NCBI GenBank assembly: GCA_029747015.1
Contig: JAKOGI010000820.1
Location: 215,001 to 279,000 of the forward strand
Reading direction: 5' to 3'
DNA length: 64,000 nucleotides
Origin: Carnegiea gigantea
Lineage: Eukaryota; Streptophyta; Magnoliopsida; Caryophyllales; Cactaceae
The notes under the pieces were generated by a model, which saw only the letters and a list, made by a program, of their open reading frames with translations, made no database searches and had not been told where the DNA came from. This document shows, in pieces, positions 24,172 to 36,756 of the stretch; within the stretch, counting starts at the first letter, position 1, and each line of letters begins with the position of its first letter. The translations under genes and the position numbers were made by a program.

Positions 24172-25620
24172 ATGCGAAAGAAGACTACAACCTCCAGGCC
24201 TTTATAATCGAGAGCATCCAAGCACGCTAAAACGGTTGCACCCACCTCCTCCGCCAATGTGCCTCTGGTCTGGGCTAAGCAGCCAAGGTAATCACCCTAC
24301 TCCTCCTCATGTTCTTAATAAATATGAGATTCACTTCATTGATCAAGAGCACATTGCTCCTTATGATTCAATTACTTATGGATGAATAATCGAACCTAAG
24401 TACATTGACTTTGGTTTGTTGGGGATTCTTGGATTGTTAGACAGTTTGAATGAATTGCTTGACATTGTGGGTTGGGGTGAACATATGAGAATGGATAAAC
24501 TTGTTTATGCGGAGTTGCGTTGCGAGTTTCTGAGTTCAATCAAGGTCAATTGGAAACACCCCGTACCAAAACCGAGCCGTTCACATTCAATTTCGGTAAT
24601 TCAACGTGACCTTTAACACAAACCTAGCGGGATTCGACTGTCGGTTAAGACTCCCACATTGTGGTGTTTGGACCCCCACACATGTCAATTTCAGTAAGCA
24701 AGAATTTTGGGTCAAAATCACTTGTGATAAGTGCACACAAGTGAAAGACAACTCAGGAAGTTATGTAGCTTATAGTGCTAGTGGCCCCAAGGCCATTTCC
24801 ATCTGTAACCCCACTCTTCGCTATCTTCACCTCATGATGGCCAACACTATATTTACTAGGCATGAGAGTCAAAACAAAGCTCGACAGAGTGAGGTTTTCT
24901 TATTATGGTGCATTCTTAATGATGAAAGCTTTGATGTGGGGGCTTTTGTCCTCCATCAGTTTATCTCACGAGGTTTAGCTCTTTAGTCCCCCATTGCTTG
25001 TAGGGGCATCATTTCAGTCATTGCATATGCTTGGGAGTTGGAGCCTCCCATAAGGCGATTGACTCCGTTGCTCCAGGGGGTGGCTAGATTTAGCCACTTG
25101 TATTAATGCAGAGATGTTCAAAATAGAGGGTGGCTGACTGTTTGTGAACCACCATGGTAGACTCCTTTTCCCGTTCTAAACCCCAACAAAAACCACTTGT
25201 GTCGGCCCTTCCAATGAGGTATATGATCATGATGTTGATATGGAGATAAATGAGCATGAGCCTCAAGCCCAATGAGGGAACATTAGAGGCGGTAAGGGGG
25301 GTGCCGAGAGTTCTAATTCCCAAGCCACACCACCGAGGAAGAGGGGTATGATCCCCCTTTTACTAGGAATCATACTCAAATGGCCTCTTCAGGCTTCAAT
25401 GAGGCCCATTTCTACTAATACATAGATGACCGCTTTTCTTACCTCAACTTGAGGCTTGATACAATTGATGAGCGTTAACAGAAACACACTCAACATCAGC
25501 AAGACTTACTCCGCCGGCAAATGTAGTTTGATCACCGGCACCAAAACCTAGAGTACCACGTCTATTATGTATACGAGCTCCATGGTTGGCCCTACCCTCC
25601 AACCAATTGAAGGCTTAGCA
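24172..25620 (+). pseudogene. Athila-type second ORF (env-position gene), decayed
   Basis: Starts MRKKTTTSRP, a basic N-terminus usual for this ORF. Then FGLLGILGLLDSLNELLDIV and MDKLVYAELRCEFLSSIKVN (24400-24545), FTFNFGNST, and SICNPTLRYLHLMMANTIFT with VFLLWCILNDESFDVGAFVL (about 24800-24960), RGIISVIAYAWELE, and finally a glutamine/histidine-rich coiled tract near 25480-25560. These match the protein found downstream of pol in Athila/Calypso elements (ATHILA ORF-1-like), whose role is unknown; an envelope role has been proposed from position. At least three frame changes are needed to follow it. Confidence 0.65.
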
Positions 25621-27605
25621 GCCCTCTCGGCCCCTATTGATCATTTGTAAGTTTCCCCCCTTCATTTCCCTTTGATTTCCTCAGATGATTATACATTAGG
25701 GACAATACATGTCTTTTGTAGGGGGAGGTGTGAGCTAGTCAGCTCATGTTAGGAGGGTTATGTGGTGCGAGAGTCATTGGTTCTGAAATGGGTTTTTTTT
25801 CGTCATCATTAGGGGACTTTTTTGGAAATTATGATGATTGAGGAGTGATTGTCTAGGTTAAGATGTGTTCATGCTTGTACATAGTAGTCCATTAGATTAT
25901 GTAACCCATTTAGTTACATTTTAGGAATCATTGCATACTTAGAACTGGCATATAGTTTAGACATGTAGACTCTTCCATTGCATGATGTATATATTTGTTT
26001 TCTTTTTTTTATATGTTGAGGAGTAATGTTGAGGAGGACATCATTGGGCTTGCAAGGTGCACTTCTCACTCTACTCTTTAATTTTTTCCTATGATCTTCC
26101 TCTTGAAAAAAAAATAATTGAAAAGTTTTGGGGAAAAAACCCTTTTATAATGTAAATATATGGTGTAAATATTGACCAAGCAGCTTGGTTGCACACTTGA
26201 GTTGTGGTATTTGCTTTGATTGTTGGAACAAGGTAGTGTGGGGCTTCATTTGGTGATTGTTTCACCTTGTGTGCTTACTTTAGTCCTTGAGATCCTTTTA
26301 GCTTGACTTAGAGGGGCTTAGCTAGTGTTTAACTCATAAGGTAATAGATATCACTGGGGTGACTTGACCCGTGAGCTTTGAGCATTCATGTGACCACTCA
26401 TTATTGGTGGTTCTTTATATTCTTCTTACGTGACTCACCATTGATTGTAATGCTAGAACTTGGCTTTGTTCTATACAAAACCACATTAGGTAATAAGCAT
26501 CATTTGATATGATTAAGGCATTCCTTGTCATTTTACGCCACATAGCCTAAAAAGCCACCTATGTGATGTTAAAACCCTTTTTGCTTACCCATATTGAGCC
26601 TTGCCCATCCTTGTTGTTCCCATACTTATTTCACTCTTGGCCTATCCACATTTCCTACCTTCATGCCATAGAGGTTAGTAGAGCAACACTTTTCACAATT
26701 ATGGGGTTTGCATTTTGAGTTGGAACATCTTTAGATGTATGTTGTGGAAATTTGTGTTAAAAAGGGAAGAAGGTAAGCCAAAGTATCCTTGACTAATGCC
26801 TCATATCAAGTTCCTTGCTTTAAGCTTGCTTTTAAAAAAAGAGAGAAAAAAGGGGAAAACTTTGGAAGTAAAAGTGAAAAAAAAAAAAAAGAAGAGCAAG
26901 CCTTTTAGGATGCAGAAAGAAATAAAAAAGAAGAGAATGCTTGTGCAAATAAGATGCTTGGCATAATGATATGCATTCCAAACCGAATCGACTCCTCCTT
27001 ATGTGTTTAAAGTCAGCTGTAGGTGCAAAGTAATGTTTTACTTCCATCCTTTTCTTGTGGAAAGTGTTCTTTCTCCCTAGTCCTAAGGATATTTAGCTCC
27101 ACTTGTCCCAAAAGATCTTCCTCTTTCTCACCCCATCGAGGAACCCCATTTCAGCCCTTCCAAAGCTCTCTTGATCAAAGGGCGTGTGTTTTACCCCAAG
27201 TGTGGAGGATAAGGACCCTTCAAAGCCTATGGTTTTTACATGATTGGCTGAGCAATGAGAGTATACACTAAGATATTTATACACTTAGAGATGAGAGTTC
27301 CACTTGACCATAAAGTGAGGCTCCCCCTGATCTCTTTTACCGACCATTAGCAAGTCACCTCCTTTCTAGCTTTGAGGATCTCACTTAGTCTTGGTACGCT
27401 CCATTAGGCAAAGTGCTCCCTCAAGAGTTTCAAGTATATCTTGCTCCCTGGCCTCATCTTTGTTACTTCTTGATTGTGTGACTTTGCTTGTTGGTTGGCC
27501 TTTATTATCATGCCTGAGAAGGGAGTTTTAAAGAGTGACTTTCCCATTCATGCGACATTAAGTTAAGCTTACTTGAGGATAAGCAAGAGCTAAGCATGGG
27601 GAACT
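25621..27605 (+). other. Athila 3' non-coding region with purine tracts
   Basis: About 2 kb without coding content. An internal purine-rich motif lies at 25722-25735 (AGGGGGAGGTGTGA), and the terminal run-in GAGGATAAGCAAGAGCTAAG then CATGGGGAAC (27573-27604) sits just before the 3' LTR. Adenine-rich runs at 26834-26930 are simple sequence. Confidence 0.6.
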
Positions 27606-28931
27606 TGATCAACCTTAATTTTGACTAATCCTCTATCCCCTTTTCTGTTCTTTTCCCCTTATTTCTCCTTTGATTTAGAGGGATTTGAACAAGTTTTGCC
27701 TCTTTTAATGTTGTTGCCCTGTTTAATCCCCTTTCTGACATTTTTGCATGGATTTTTCAAGTTATTTAAGTAAGAAAGGTGGCTAGTGCATGGAAAAAGG
27801 CAATGCGGGAGTAAAGATTATCACGCGAAGGCTTGAGGGCAACAAAGGAGTAAGAAAAAGGAAAAATTCAAGGCACAGCATACGTAATGGCCGTTGCATA
27901 GTCGACAGCCTGGTCGGCGCCTGTCTGCAGGAAGTGCTCCTAAAACAGGCCGTTCCCTAGGTGATAACCATCACACTTCCCCAGTTTTTAGTCTATCAAC
28001 ACCCCGTTCTGCCTAATTTCGATTTTATGCTTAATTTCTCGCGTAAAAAGCACTTTAAACATTTTCTAGGTTTGATTTAGAGTTAAGGCAAGATCAGCGT
28101 TCTTGAATTATTGTTGATTGAAGATTTTCATGACTTTCATTCCCGATTCCATTAATCAAAGTTCGTTATTCTTTCTCTCTCTTCTCCTCTTACTTGGTTT
28201 TGCTTAATTTGTTTGATCATGCTTGGTTACAATTGTTAGATTGTTATAATGATGATTAGCGAGTGGTTTTCCTTAACTCGGGTTAGGGATAAGGAGTTAG
28301 GGTGGCATAATAAGCTCGGTTCGACCTTGTCTTGCTTTAATTTTCAAGTTATCCAGAGGCCTCATTCCCTACCCACCAAGTGTTCGATGAAATGTCCGAA
28401 AGGTCATCCTATCCAATACTTGCAGCGAATAACCACACTGAGAGGTGGGTATTCATCCTATGTGGATAGAAGAAGAGAGAACAAGCACTGGGTATGAAAA
28501 TAACCCAAAGCCTTTTTAGGTGCAAGTCAGTCTTCTCGAACCTTAACCTTCGAGTCCCCATGAAAATAAGTGGGCTTATAGATTAAGGTTACGTTTACTC
28601 TTAAAAATGAGGTTTGGGAGGCCCTAAACAAACCCATCACCCCCTGACAATCACTCATGAATTGAGCTAAGTTTGAGAACTCATGCCTAACTTAAGTAGC
28701 CGTTAGAAACTAAACGCCCAACCCATGTCTTTTCTCCAACTGAGTCTTCAGATGACAATATTCACTAGTCTTTGTTTCCTTCTCTCTCTAACTTACTCAT
28801 TGCCTCTCTAGATTCAATCTAACACTAAGTTAGGTAACCTAAGTCATGTTCTCAGTGGATGAAATCCCAAGTGCACAGCGATAAATTGTTCACTTATGGT
28901 ATAAATGTTCAAGCTTATTTCCCACCAAACA
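27606..28931 (+). repeat. 3' LTR of the Athila element
   Basis: TGATCAACCTTAATTTTGAC to CACCAAACA, matching 16986-18258 end to end with scattered substitutions and small indels. It is followed by the second ATTAC (28932-28936). Short ORFs inside (28249-28497) are not genes. Confidence 0.87.
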
Positions 28932-28936
28932 ATTAC

Positions 28937-29745
28937 CCTTCCTCTATGCTTAGATAAAGCATTATTATTTAACAGAATGAAAGTAGGAGAAGAGAAAGGG
29001 AAAACAAAAGAGAGCAATCCTACCAGTTTACGTGCTAAGTGCACCGAAGTTAACGCCGCCTCACAAATGGGCTAAATGGAGCATCAACCACTCCATCCCA
29101 ACTTCAAAACTTGGCTCATCATATCAGACGTAGTCAAAGCCTACAAAAGCTTGTTAAACATTGCAGCATAGGGCTCGTAAGCTTGGCTATGAGAAAGCAT
29201 GAACATGAACATAACAAAGAAAGTTAGTGCTCTCTTTAATAAACCAAATGCTATAGAAAAATTAAAAGAGAAATCAAAGAAAGTATTCTTCTTGATTTTT
29301 CTAGGCTTGTCCAGTAGGTACATATAATATGGGTCAAGGGATGCATTATACCTACTAAAGTAACCTAGGGACACAAAATTATCAACATTCCTACCAAGCA
29401 TACTAAACATGTTATCCTAATAGCCCAAATCATTATTAGCCTTAAAAAATCATAGGATTTCAAATGGGCATATCAATGTAATACTCAGGGGAAGGAGAGG
29501 GTAATGAACAAATAGGTGAAACATGAGAATGATCGAGGGGATTAGAGGGAACATTATCACAACCAAGGCTAGGACACTCCTCACGTAAAAATGCATCACG
29601 TGACCCCTGCAATGGAGACTCAGCTAGATCATGCACCTTATCAAAAATATATTGCGACTCAAAACATGTATCAACAATACTAAACCTAGCAACACTCCAA
29701 AAGGGTCACCTATCTCAAGCCCCATGCATTGAGCTAAAGGGAGGG
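28937..29745 (-). other. Internal non-coding part of the non-autonomous element
   Basis: About 0.8 kb of the minus-strand element between its gag remnant and the nested insertion. The minus ORF 29141-29410 has no family features. No pol signature is present. Confidence 0.45.
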
Positions 29746-30060
29746 ATTAATCAGGTAAAGTTAGGACAACATCAGTATTATCCCTGAGTGATGCAAAGTC
29801 AGGTTAAGCATAGCACGCAAAATAAGGACACAAACTAGTATTATGGTCACAAGAATTACACAAGTCACACCAAAATGGAGCATAATAAGATCTATAATAA
29901 AATGCACAAGGATCAAAGAATGAATATTTAGAAACACGACTAGCCTTCTCAAACCCAAATAAATTCTAAGCAATCCACTCAAGCAAATATGATGCCTCAT
30001 CAATGCTTTTACCTAGATAACCCCAATACTTAAAGAGCACTCGTTTCACTGTTCACATCC
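29746..30060 (-). pseudogene. gag: Gag nucleocapsid remnant of the non-autonomous element
   Basis: Reading from 30010 down: a tract SIDEASYLLEWIA then FGFEKASRVSKYSF, followed by a zinc knuckle CDLCNSCDHNTSLC (29828-29869), a perfect C-X2-C-X4-H-X4-C, and CPYFACYA. The knuckle context is that of Athila-family gag. Upstream capsid blocks are not visible and downstream frames are broken. This is the only element-coded domain found in the 5.4-kb element. Confidence 0.6.
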
Positions 30061-30306
30061 TCATCAATAATGTCCAAAATTTTTCAATTACTGACAGAAT
30101 AATCATATTGAGCAAGAAACGCGATTAAATGTATAAAGTACCTCCAAAATAATTCATGCTCGAATTGGGAGGAATGGAAACTTGCCATTATTTGTTTTTT
30201 CTTCAATTTTTTTAATTTTTAAATTTTCAATTTGATTTGGTTTTTTTTAAAGTTAAAACAAAATGCTTAATCAAACCTCTTGATAAAAACCAATTTTCAA
30301 CACTAG

Positions 30307-30324
30307 TCCCCAGCAACAACGCTA
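30307..30324 (-). promoter_or_regulatory. tRNA-Asp-type primer-binding site of the non-autonomous element
   Basis: Minus strand TAGCGTTGTTGCTGGGGA, differing from TGGCGCCGTTGCCGGGGA at four places, all transitions. It lies 6 bases after the 5' LTR end, as in the nested Athila element. Confidence 0.8.
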
Positions 30325-30330
30325 AAGACC

Positions 30331-31545
30331 TGATAAGGCCGCAAGGACACAGTTCCATTGTAGCAAACCAAGGTCCCTTAAGATAGGCTACACAAATCAA
30401 TACTTGATATTGAAAATAAAGTAATCAATTATCTAATCTAATGGATAAATAATCAAGGAACTATACAAACTAGCAAGCTCGCAATTTATGTATTACTCAA
30501 GCATTTCTTCCTGAATAGATTATGTTAAAACTGACAATCGAAGTACAACAACCATTTTTCATGGTGAAGTGAAATACCTAAATCTAACAAATTATAATTT
30601 CTTAAGGGCTCTTAATTTGTTCAGGACCATTAAGCATGTGGTTATCACATTCATAGCTTCTCAATCGGCGTGACTTCCTCAAGACTCCGCACATTCAAGT
30701 CAAATCCTATGATTCAAGCATTGAATTTCACCACTCAGTTCCTTATACAATACCCAAAACGTGCAAGAAAGTGATCAAACTTCTTGCAAGTTAGTACATA
30801 TCTAGGATCCAATAAAATAATCTAATAATTCCACAATACTCAAAGAGATGAACAGCAAATCAAGAATTGAACTAGTATTTGCATAAATCCAAAATCAAAA
30901 CAAAATCACAAATGAAATTACAAAACATAAATCCAAAGATAATGAGATACGAGAACAAAGGAGAATAGAATAGAAGGGAAAGAAAAGAAAAGAAATGCTC
31001 AGCCAATTAACGCACTTGAATCCGTCAATTTCAAACCCGGCATGGAATCCTTACAAATTCTCACTCTCTCTTCCTCTAATCTAAATTCTAATCTAAATGA
31101 TGAAGTTGAAGAGAGGAAAAATGGAATGACAGATGATGAAATGAGGCTAAAAATAGCCCTTTTTATAGCGAAACTACCTCAAAGTCGAACAGTTACGAAA
31201 AAACATGAAATTAAAAATTGCCTGGAAGTCAAATAATCATAAGAAAACATGACAATCCGGTGGAAAGGCATCCACCATGGACCATCCGCTGTCACCTCTG
31301 TCTCAGCATTCTTTGCTTCTTCTTTCTTCTCCACAGGCATGGTAACTTTAGGGCATCCGTAGGGAGTCAAAACAAACTCAATTGGGGTCAAAACAAAAAG
31401 GTCCAAAAACCTATGAAATGCAAAAAAGAACCATAGTTAAGCATAAAACGGAAAAATGAGTATAGATTATAACACATAGTACATAATTCTCCCAAAAAAT
31501 GAAGTAAAATGACCCTAAAATGGAGTGCATTTTAAGCATATGTCA
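30331..31545 (-). repeat. 5' LTR of the non-autonomous element
   Basis: Minus start TGACATATGCTTAAAATGCA at 31545, end GGCCTTATCA at 30331. It matches 14169-15393. The TATA box TATAAAAA is at 31160-31167, in the same place as in the partner LTR, about 380 bases from the LTR start. Confidence 0.82.
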
Positions 31546-34389
31546 ACTATGCATTAGAACCATTATAATCACTACTTTTTACCCATGTGTTGCACGATGG
31601 CTATTACTTCTCGGTTGATAAGAATCGGTATCTTGTTCTATATGTTGTTGTTGCTATACCATACTGAGTTCTATGTACTGGATTGTAGCACATTTTTATG
31701 ACTGTATTTCATGTGAAGTCAAATTAATTATATGTATTTGAATTTTTGATGTGCAGTATATCATTTTTAAACCTGTTAGTCAAGAAGTTTTTAATTAATT
31801 TTTTTTGTTTCAAGATATTATGTGGTTTGACACTACGTGATTTTTTTAAGTTTAAAATGATTTTGTAAAATAACCATATTCACGGTGGGAGCAAAGGAGC
31901 GAAGAACGAAAAATCATAGTATTTTCAGTAATTTAATGTTGTATTTCTTAAACTTGGACTTTATTTTAAGAAATGCATCATATGGTAATGTGAAATGTGA
32001 TGTGTGAAAAGTAGTTCTAATATGAAATGTTTAATAACAAATTAGATTTGTCGTCTTCACTGTCTATCAGTCATCAAGTTCCGTTCTCAAATTATGTAAC
32101 CTACAAAAGTAACATATATTATATTAAGTTAGGTTTTGATTTTTCATTTGTTCCTAACTACCTGTCATCAACAATGTGTTGTTAAATGTATGTAATGATT
32201 TTTTACATGCTTATACATTGAGTAAAAAAATATAAAATAATACTTTTGTATTCATTTGTACTTGCCTATAGAGAGGTATTTCAATTATGGACTTTTTGTA
32301 TATTTAGTCTACCAGGAGTTGCCTGCACAATATTGGAGGAATTTACTATTTGTTATTATTTAATCTTTGATTATATTTAATTCTAAGAATCATAATTCAT
32401 AATATGTCATGATCATTGCATAATTAGAACTAATATTTTGTAGAAATTTACTAACACTAAAAGATATATAGCGCCAAATTGTTTTTCAGATAATTTGTAA
32501 TAGTGAAGTTATTTTAGGTATATACATGTCATTGGTAAGTTGTTGAACACTTCTTTGAAAATAGTGTTTCTTGTGTTTCCTTCATAGTGTTGATTATGAT
32601 GTTTAATAATAAACTTCAAACTCTCTGGTGAAGTCATCCATGATGCTATAATTCAGCTGTCCATGAGTTAATACTAATTTTAGAAGGTAAACTCCTACAT
32701 ATTTCAGTGATGGTCCTTGACTTGTATTTATAGTCATTGCATAGCGAACATGAATAGGAAACTGCTTCTTTTTAATACGAATGGCCGCTTTATCTCAGAT
32801 GAGTACAAAACAATAGGGATTGTAACCTTCATTCTGACATTGATCGAGAAAAGAATCAGATTCTTTCATTTTAGCCAACCAGCACTTGTTAGGATTCAAT
32901 TTTGTATCCTTCCACAACTAAAAAATATATGGGGATACAAATTTTCTTTTCATCAAATAACTACACAAACTTAGATGAGATACTACATAATTAAGTCCCT
33001 ATTTATAGGAATTGCAAAATAAGATAAACTCTAGAGTAAAATGAGTAGTTGTCGAGATAATGAGGTAATTGATTTCAAAAATAATATATAATATAATAAT
33101 TAAAGTAAGCATTAAAATGAAATAATGAGGTAATCTAGGAAAGGTTATATAATATTAAAGATGGACATTCAAATGAAATAATAAGGTAATTTACCAATAA
33201 GAGTAAATTAGCAAAAGATTAGTTAGCACACGTGAGACCAAATGTCAAATTCGTAGGGTCATGTATGCCAACTAAAACTAATAATCATCACAAAATATGC
33301 GTTTTTTTCCCCTAGAGATTCCTATTGGTTTAATTATATTCATTACGCTTGCACTTACTTCATATGTCCATTGTAGATTATTTCAATAGTTTAATAACAC
33401 CTTTAATATTATTTAATAGTGATGATGGTCATTCCTCCTATTTGACCCATGATTTGAATAAAAACAAAATTTGATTAATTATTCTAATGATCAACAAAAC
33501 ATGAAATAATTGTTGACCATGGTAACAAAAAGACATATAAGTCTTTGACCTTAATCTTATCTCTTTGGTGTATAATTATTTATTAAAAAACCAACAGAGA
33601 AAAATTAAAAAATTTAAAAATTAAAAAAAGAAGAAAGGGATATTAGTAACAGATGAAGAAATTTTAGTACAATTTGAATTTAGAAAAACTTTTAACGTTC
33701 TTTTTTCTGAGGGGGAGGGAGTACTATTAATTTATGAAGTCAATTATAGTCTATTATGGAAATGTAGACAAACTACTTTTATATATCAATTTGCCTATTA
33801 AATTTAAATTCAAATTTGCTAAAAGAAATAATTATACTATGTGATTTTTGAGCGCAAAATATAATTTCAAGTGAAAAACAATTCGAATAAATCACTGAAA
33901 CATTTTTTTATATCATAAAGATAAGTTACAAATGTGAAAAGAAACAAAATATTGAACCAACTTAAGGTAGTCATAAGTGAAACCCACAATCACATTAAGC
34001 TCCTACTGTATTCCATACCAATTATGTGATATGCTTAAGTAATCAAGCTTTACAGTATGCAAAATAAGCAGCCCGATCAGCATTCAAATGTCAACTTATG
34101 ATATATACACTTAAAAGTAAATATATAAAAATAAATATATTTAGATTTAGATGTCCAATATATACTTACCTCAAGAATAATGTATAGCACACTTCAATCT
34201 TTTTCTTGGGTAACATCTAAATCATTTCTTTGGTCTATATTTATGTTTTTTAAGATAAATTTCAATTACTAATTAGTCATAACATATAAAAAAGGTTAAC
34301 ATTAAATTGAATTAAAATTACATTGATAACCTACATCCACCTTAATTATACGATAGAAGTCTTTTATGTTGCTATTCTACATGGCATTC
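31546..34389. other. AT-rich block without recognised genes
   Basis: About 2.8 kb of strongly AT-rich DNA right of the nested cluster. No domain is recognised on either strand; ORFs such as 32717-32974 lack family features. By position it could be the rest of the Tat 3' LTR displaced by the nested insertion, or older intergenic DNA. A lone TACTCCCTCC-type end (minus, near 33713-33724) hints at a miniature transposon, but no partner end is clear. Confidence 0.4.
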
Positions 34390-34468
34390 TTATCCCAAGT
34401 GGCTACCTAGATGACATTCTATGTGGTACCCCATGTGTCGCTCATGCATGAGTTCAATCGAACTTTTA

Positions 34469-34488
34469 ATATATATATATATATATAT
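34469..34488. repeat. (AT)10 microsatellite
   Basis: Ten uninterrupted AT units, next to the start of the repeat shared with 12945-13180. Confidence 0.95.
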
Positions 34489-34489
34489 G

Positions 34490-34730
34490 ATACATAAACA
34501 TTTTGCATTACCATTGCATAAAAAGTGAAAGATCAAAGCCATAGTCAAAGCCTTATACATAGACTTAAAAAACCCCTGCTGATTATCTGGGAACCTGCTA
34601 CTGCTTCCACCAAAGAAGTGGTTAGCATGAATAGAAGCATATCCAAAATCAATCGAAGCACAGTTGGCACCCACATTAGTAAAAGGGTTGTGTTTAAGGG
34701 CCTAAGAATGGCAAAAATGATCATCATCGA
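34490..34730 (-). repeat. Segment shared with the trailer of antisense copy B
   Basis: Aligns with about 12945-13180 in the same orientation: both contain GCATTA-CATTGCATRAAAAGTGAAA, CATACATAGACTTAA-type, ACTGCTTCCA and GCATATCCA tracts. On the minus strand the segments also agree at protein level (PLNTTLLLMWVP..LRLILDML against PLRATLALKWVL..FILDML). So one repeat family recurs across the nested cluster. Confidence 0.65.
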
Positions 34731-34799
34731 CCACTGTGAAGGAAGAAGAATCACCATACAAAATACGAAGCACATAAGATTGTCCTATCGAAAGTAGAC

Positions 34800-36656
34800 A
34801 GAGGATAAGGATTAGCAAGTTTGTAAGATAGAGTTGTTTCATTTCTAATGGCAACTATTGACATGGGCTCTCACGTTAAGCATAAGAAGACCCAGGGACA
34901 TCCCGAGCCCTAATAGAAGAGCGTCTTCTAGATTGAGAAGCACGCGACCTCTTGGGATGAACATCTTCTTTAGATCCTTGTGACACAAATTAGGAGGAGC
35001 CAATTCGGAGAAACAAAATGCAATCCTAGCAGAAGAGGAAAATCTCACACCATCAGTTCGAGGACGACGATAAGAGAAAAGGTTTACAACTGCCTTCCAC
35101 AAAGAGTGGAAATGACACACTGTTGACCCAGATTACTGGAGGTTATATTAAAGAGGATGAAACAGTTAGAAGGGTTACATATCAACTTATGGTATATAAG
35201 GTAAGCAACACACTTACTTCAGTAAAAGTAGAGCGAAATGGGTCTTCTGGCCACTCTGATTCAGGAGCCAGCTGAATCTTTACATAAGTGGCCTCATCCC
35301 CTTCTCTAGATATCTCAATATTTAGATTCGGTATATGAGGCTCAACAAATGTCACCTACAAACTGAGAAACAGCAAGAAGTGGAAGATAAGCATATAATC
35401 GCCACTATCATCCACAGAGCCGATGAAATGAGTGCTATCCTTCATCTCTTCCATGTCTTCAAGGGTACGCATTCTTGCATAAGACATACACCGCGATGGG
35501 TTATCAAGAACAATTGGAGGACACTGGTTCATAATTTCAGGAGTCACCTGCCCACTCAAGTACCAACAAAGGTAAAATGTCATTCTATATGGAGCCTGTA
35601 TTTAGGTATAGAATTGAGCAGCTTCAACCTTAGGATGGAGAACACGGTTGCGCTATAGATGAAAGTTGGCCAACAAAAAACGGAGTTCAGAAGAAGAAAA
35701 CTCTTCAACTAGGCCATTTTACAAACTAAAAATGACTTTGCCATTTTTAGAGCATTAATGGCCACATGGAAATGCTGAAGATCTCCCAACTGGAATCGTT
35801 TCTTGATTTGGTTTCCCTTCATCCACGAAACCATTATCGGGAAGCTTTTGTCAACTCTTGAGACCTTAGCGAAAGGGCCGAGAAGTACTCATAAACCAAA
35901 ACTGCAAAGAAAGACAGTAAGAGCCAAGTATTCATAGACCAAAATTGTACCCCTTGCCATATTCCATGGATTTAGGACAACCAAGTCAAATAAATAATGA
36001 AAGCTACAATAGTTACTAAGCTCGGTAAAGATAGTCATGCAAACAAGAAGCATCAGAATCAGTCAACACTATTGATCAGGGTAGTACTGGGCCCATCGCT
36101 TATCATCATGCATTAGATTGACGAGGATGCTATATGAGAAATGATCTCGGGAGGAATGGATCCCATGATCAGACCAAAGAGGTAGAGGTGTTGGCCACGA
36201 CGGGTGTGAAAATTCTCCTGATATGTTAATGGCTCTCTTGTGAAACCAAGACCCATTGGTACACTAAAATCAAATGGAGTTACAGTCATCTCACCCACGG
36301 GCATGGAAAGGGTTGCATCCCAAAATCTCTCAAACACTCTGCTACAAATAAATGACCTGAATCTGAGCTCTCTGAGGGCCTACCTCTATCGTGAACTTTC
36401 TAGGGGAGCTAGCACCCCTAATTAATTCATCCTAAAAAGGAAAAATTGAAAAAAGAATATTAAATCACATTAGATGGAAATAAGTCAAGAAGCAGTGAGT
36501 GAGTAGAAGAACACTTACAGCATTTACAGATGCATGGCGACCAACATCTAGTAAAAGGCTGTGCCCATCCTAAGCATCGACAAGCGTTCATTCTCTTTCA
36601 ATAAAAGAGTCTTGATGAAGCCTTACTTCTTTACAGGCTGGATGAGCTCTTCTCAT
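34800..36656 (-). pseudogene. Plant-mobile-domain (aminotransferase-like) gene remnant with introns
   Basis: An ATG at 36654-36656 opens MRRAHPACKEVRLHQDSF. A plausible intron runs 36518 to 36432 (GTAAGTG donor, TTTTTAG acceptor). The next exon contains FRSFICSRVFERFWDATLSM, then PVGEMTVTPFDFSVPMGLGF, GQHLYLFGLIMGSIPPEI, the usual core of plant mobile domain proteins. A further acceptor TTTGCAG at 35902-35909 precedes VLVYEYFSALSLRSQEL, matching the later 'W.YEYF' block. Such genes are often carried by transposons. Stops (after SFIERE and others) and frame changes make it a pseudogene. Splice sites are inferred. Confidence 0.6.
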
Positions 36657-36756
36657 GATTTTTCGAAAACACAATTATGAGAGAAATGAGAAAGTGCTAG
36701 AACACACTTGAATGTAAGAGAGGGGGATTATGTGAGTTATGCAAGGCCAAGGGGGC

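Larger units (their letters stand above)
16986..28931 (+). mobile_element. Full-length Athila-lineage Ty3/gypsy retrotransposon, plus strand
   Basis: An 11.9-kb element with LTRs 16986-18258 and 27606-28931, a tRNA-Asp-type primer site, gag, protease, reverse transcriptase, RNase H remnant, integrase, a second ORF of Athila type and a long 3' non-coding region ending in a purine tract. Both sides carry ATTAC. Every coding domain is broken by stops or frameshifts, so it is an autonomous design that is now dead. It sits inside the minus-strand element 14169-31545. Confidence 0.9.
14169..31545 (-). mobile_element. Non-autonomous Athila-type LTR element, minus strand, interrupted by a nested element
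   Basis: Two matching LTRs (14169-15393 and 30331-31545) face minus. The flanks carry ACTGT (14164-14168) and ACTAT (31546-31550), a target duplication with one change. Removing the inserted element (16986-28931 plus one 5-bp duplication) leaves about 5.4 kb: two LTRs of about 1.2 kb and about 3 kb internal. The internal part has a tRNA-Asp-type primer site and a gag zinc knuckle but no protease, reverse transcriptase or integrase, so mobility would have depended on a relative. Confidence 0.8.

Noticed and set aside
33425..33724. Possible Stowaway-like miniature transposon
   Set aside because: The right side shows a TACTCCCTCC-type end on the minus strand, but the only left candidate (CATTCCTCC near 33429) is a poor inverted match and no TA duplication is convincing.
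34390..34797. Overlapping ORFs on both strands
   Set aside because: They fall in the shared trailer repeat; no separate gene is supported beyond the repeat itself.
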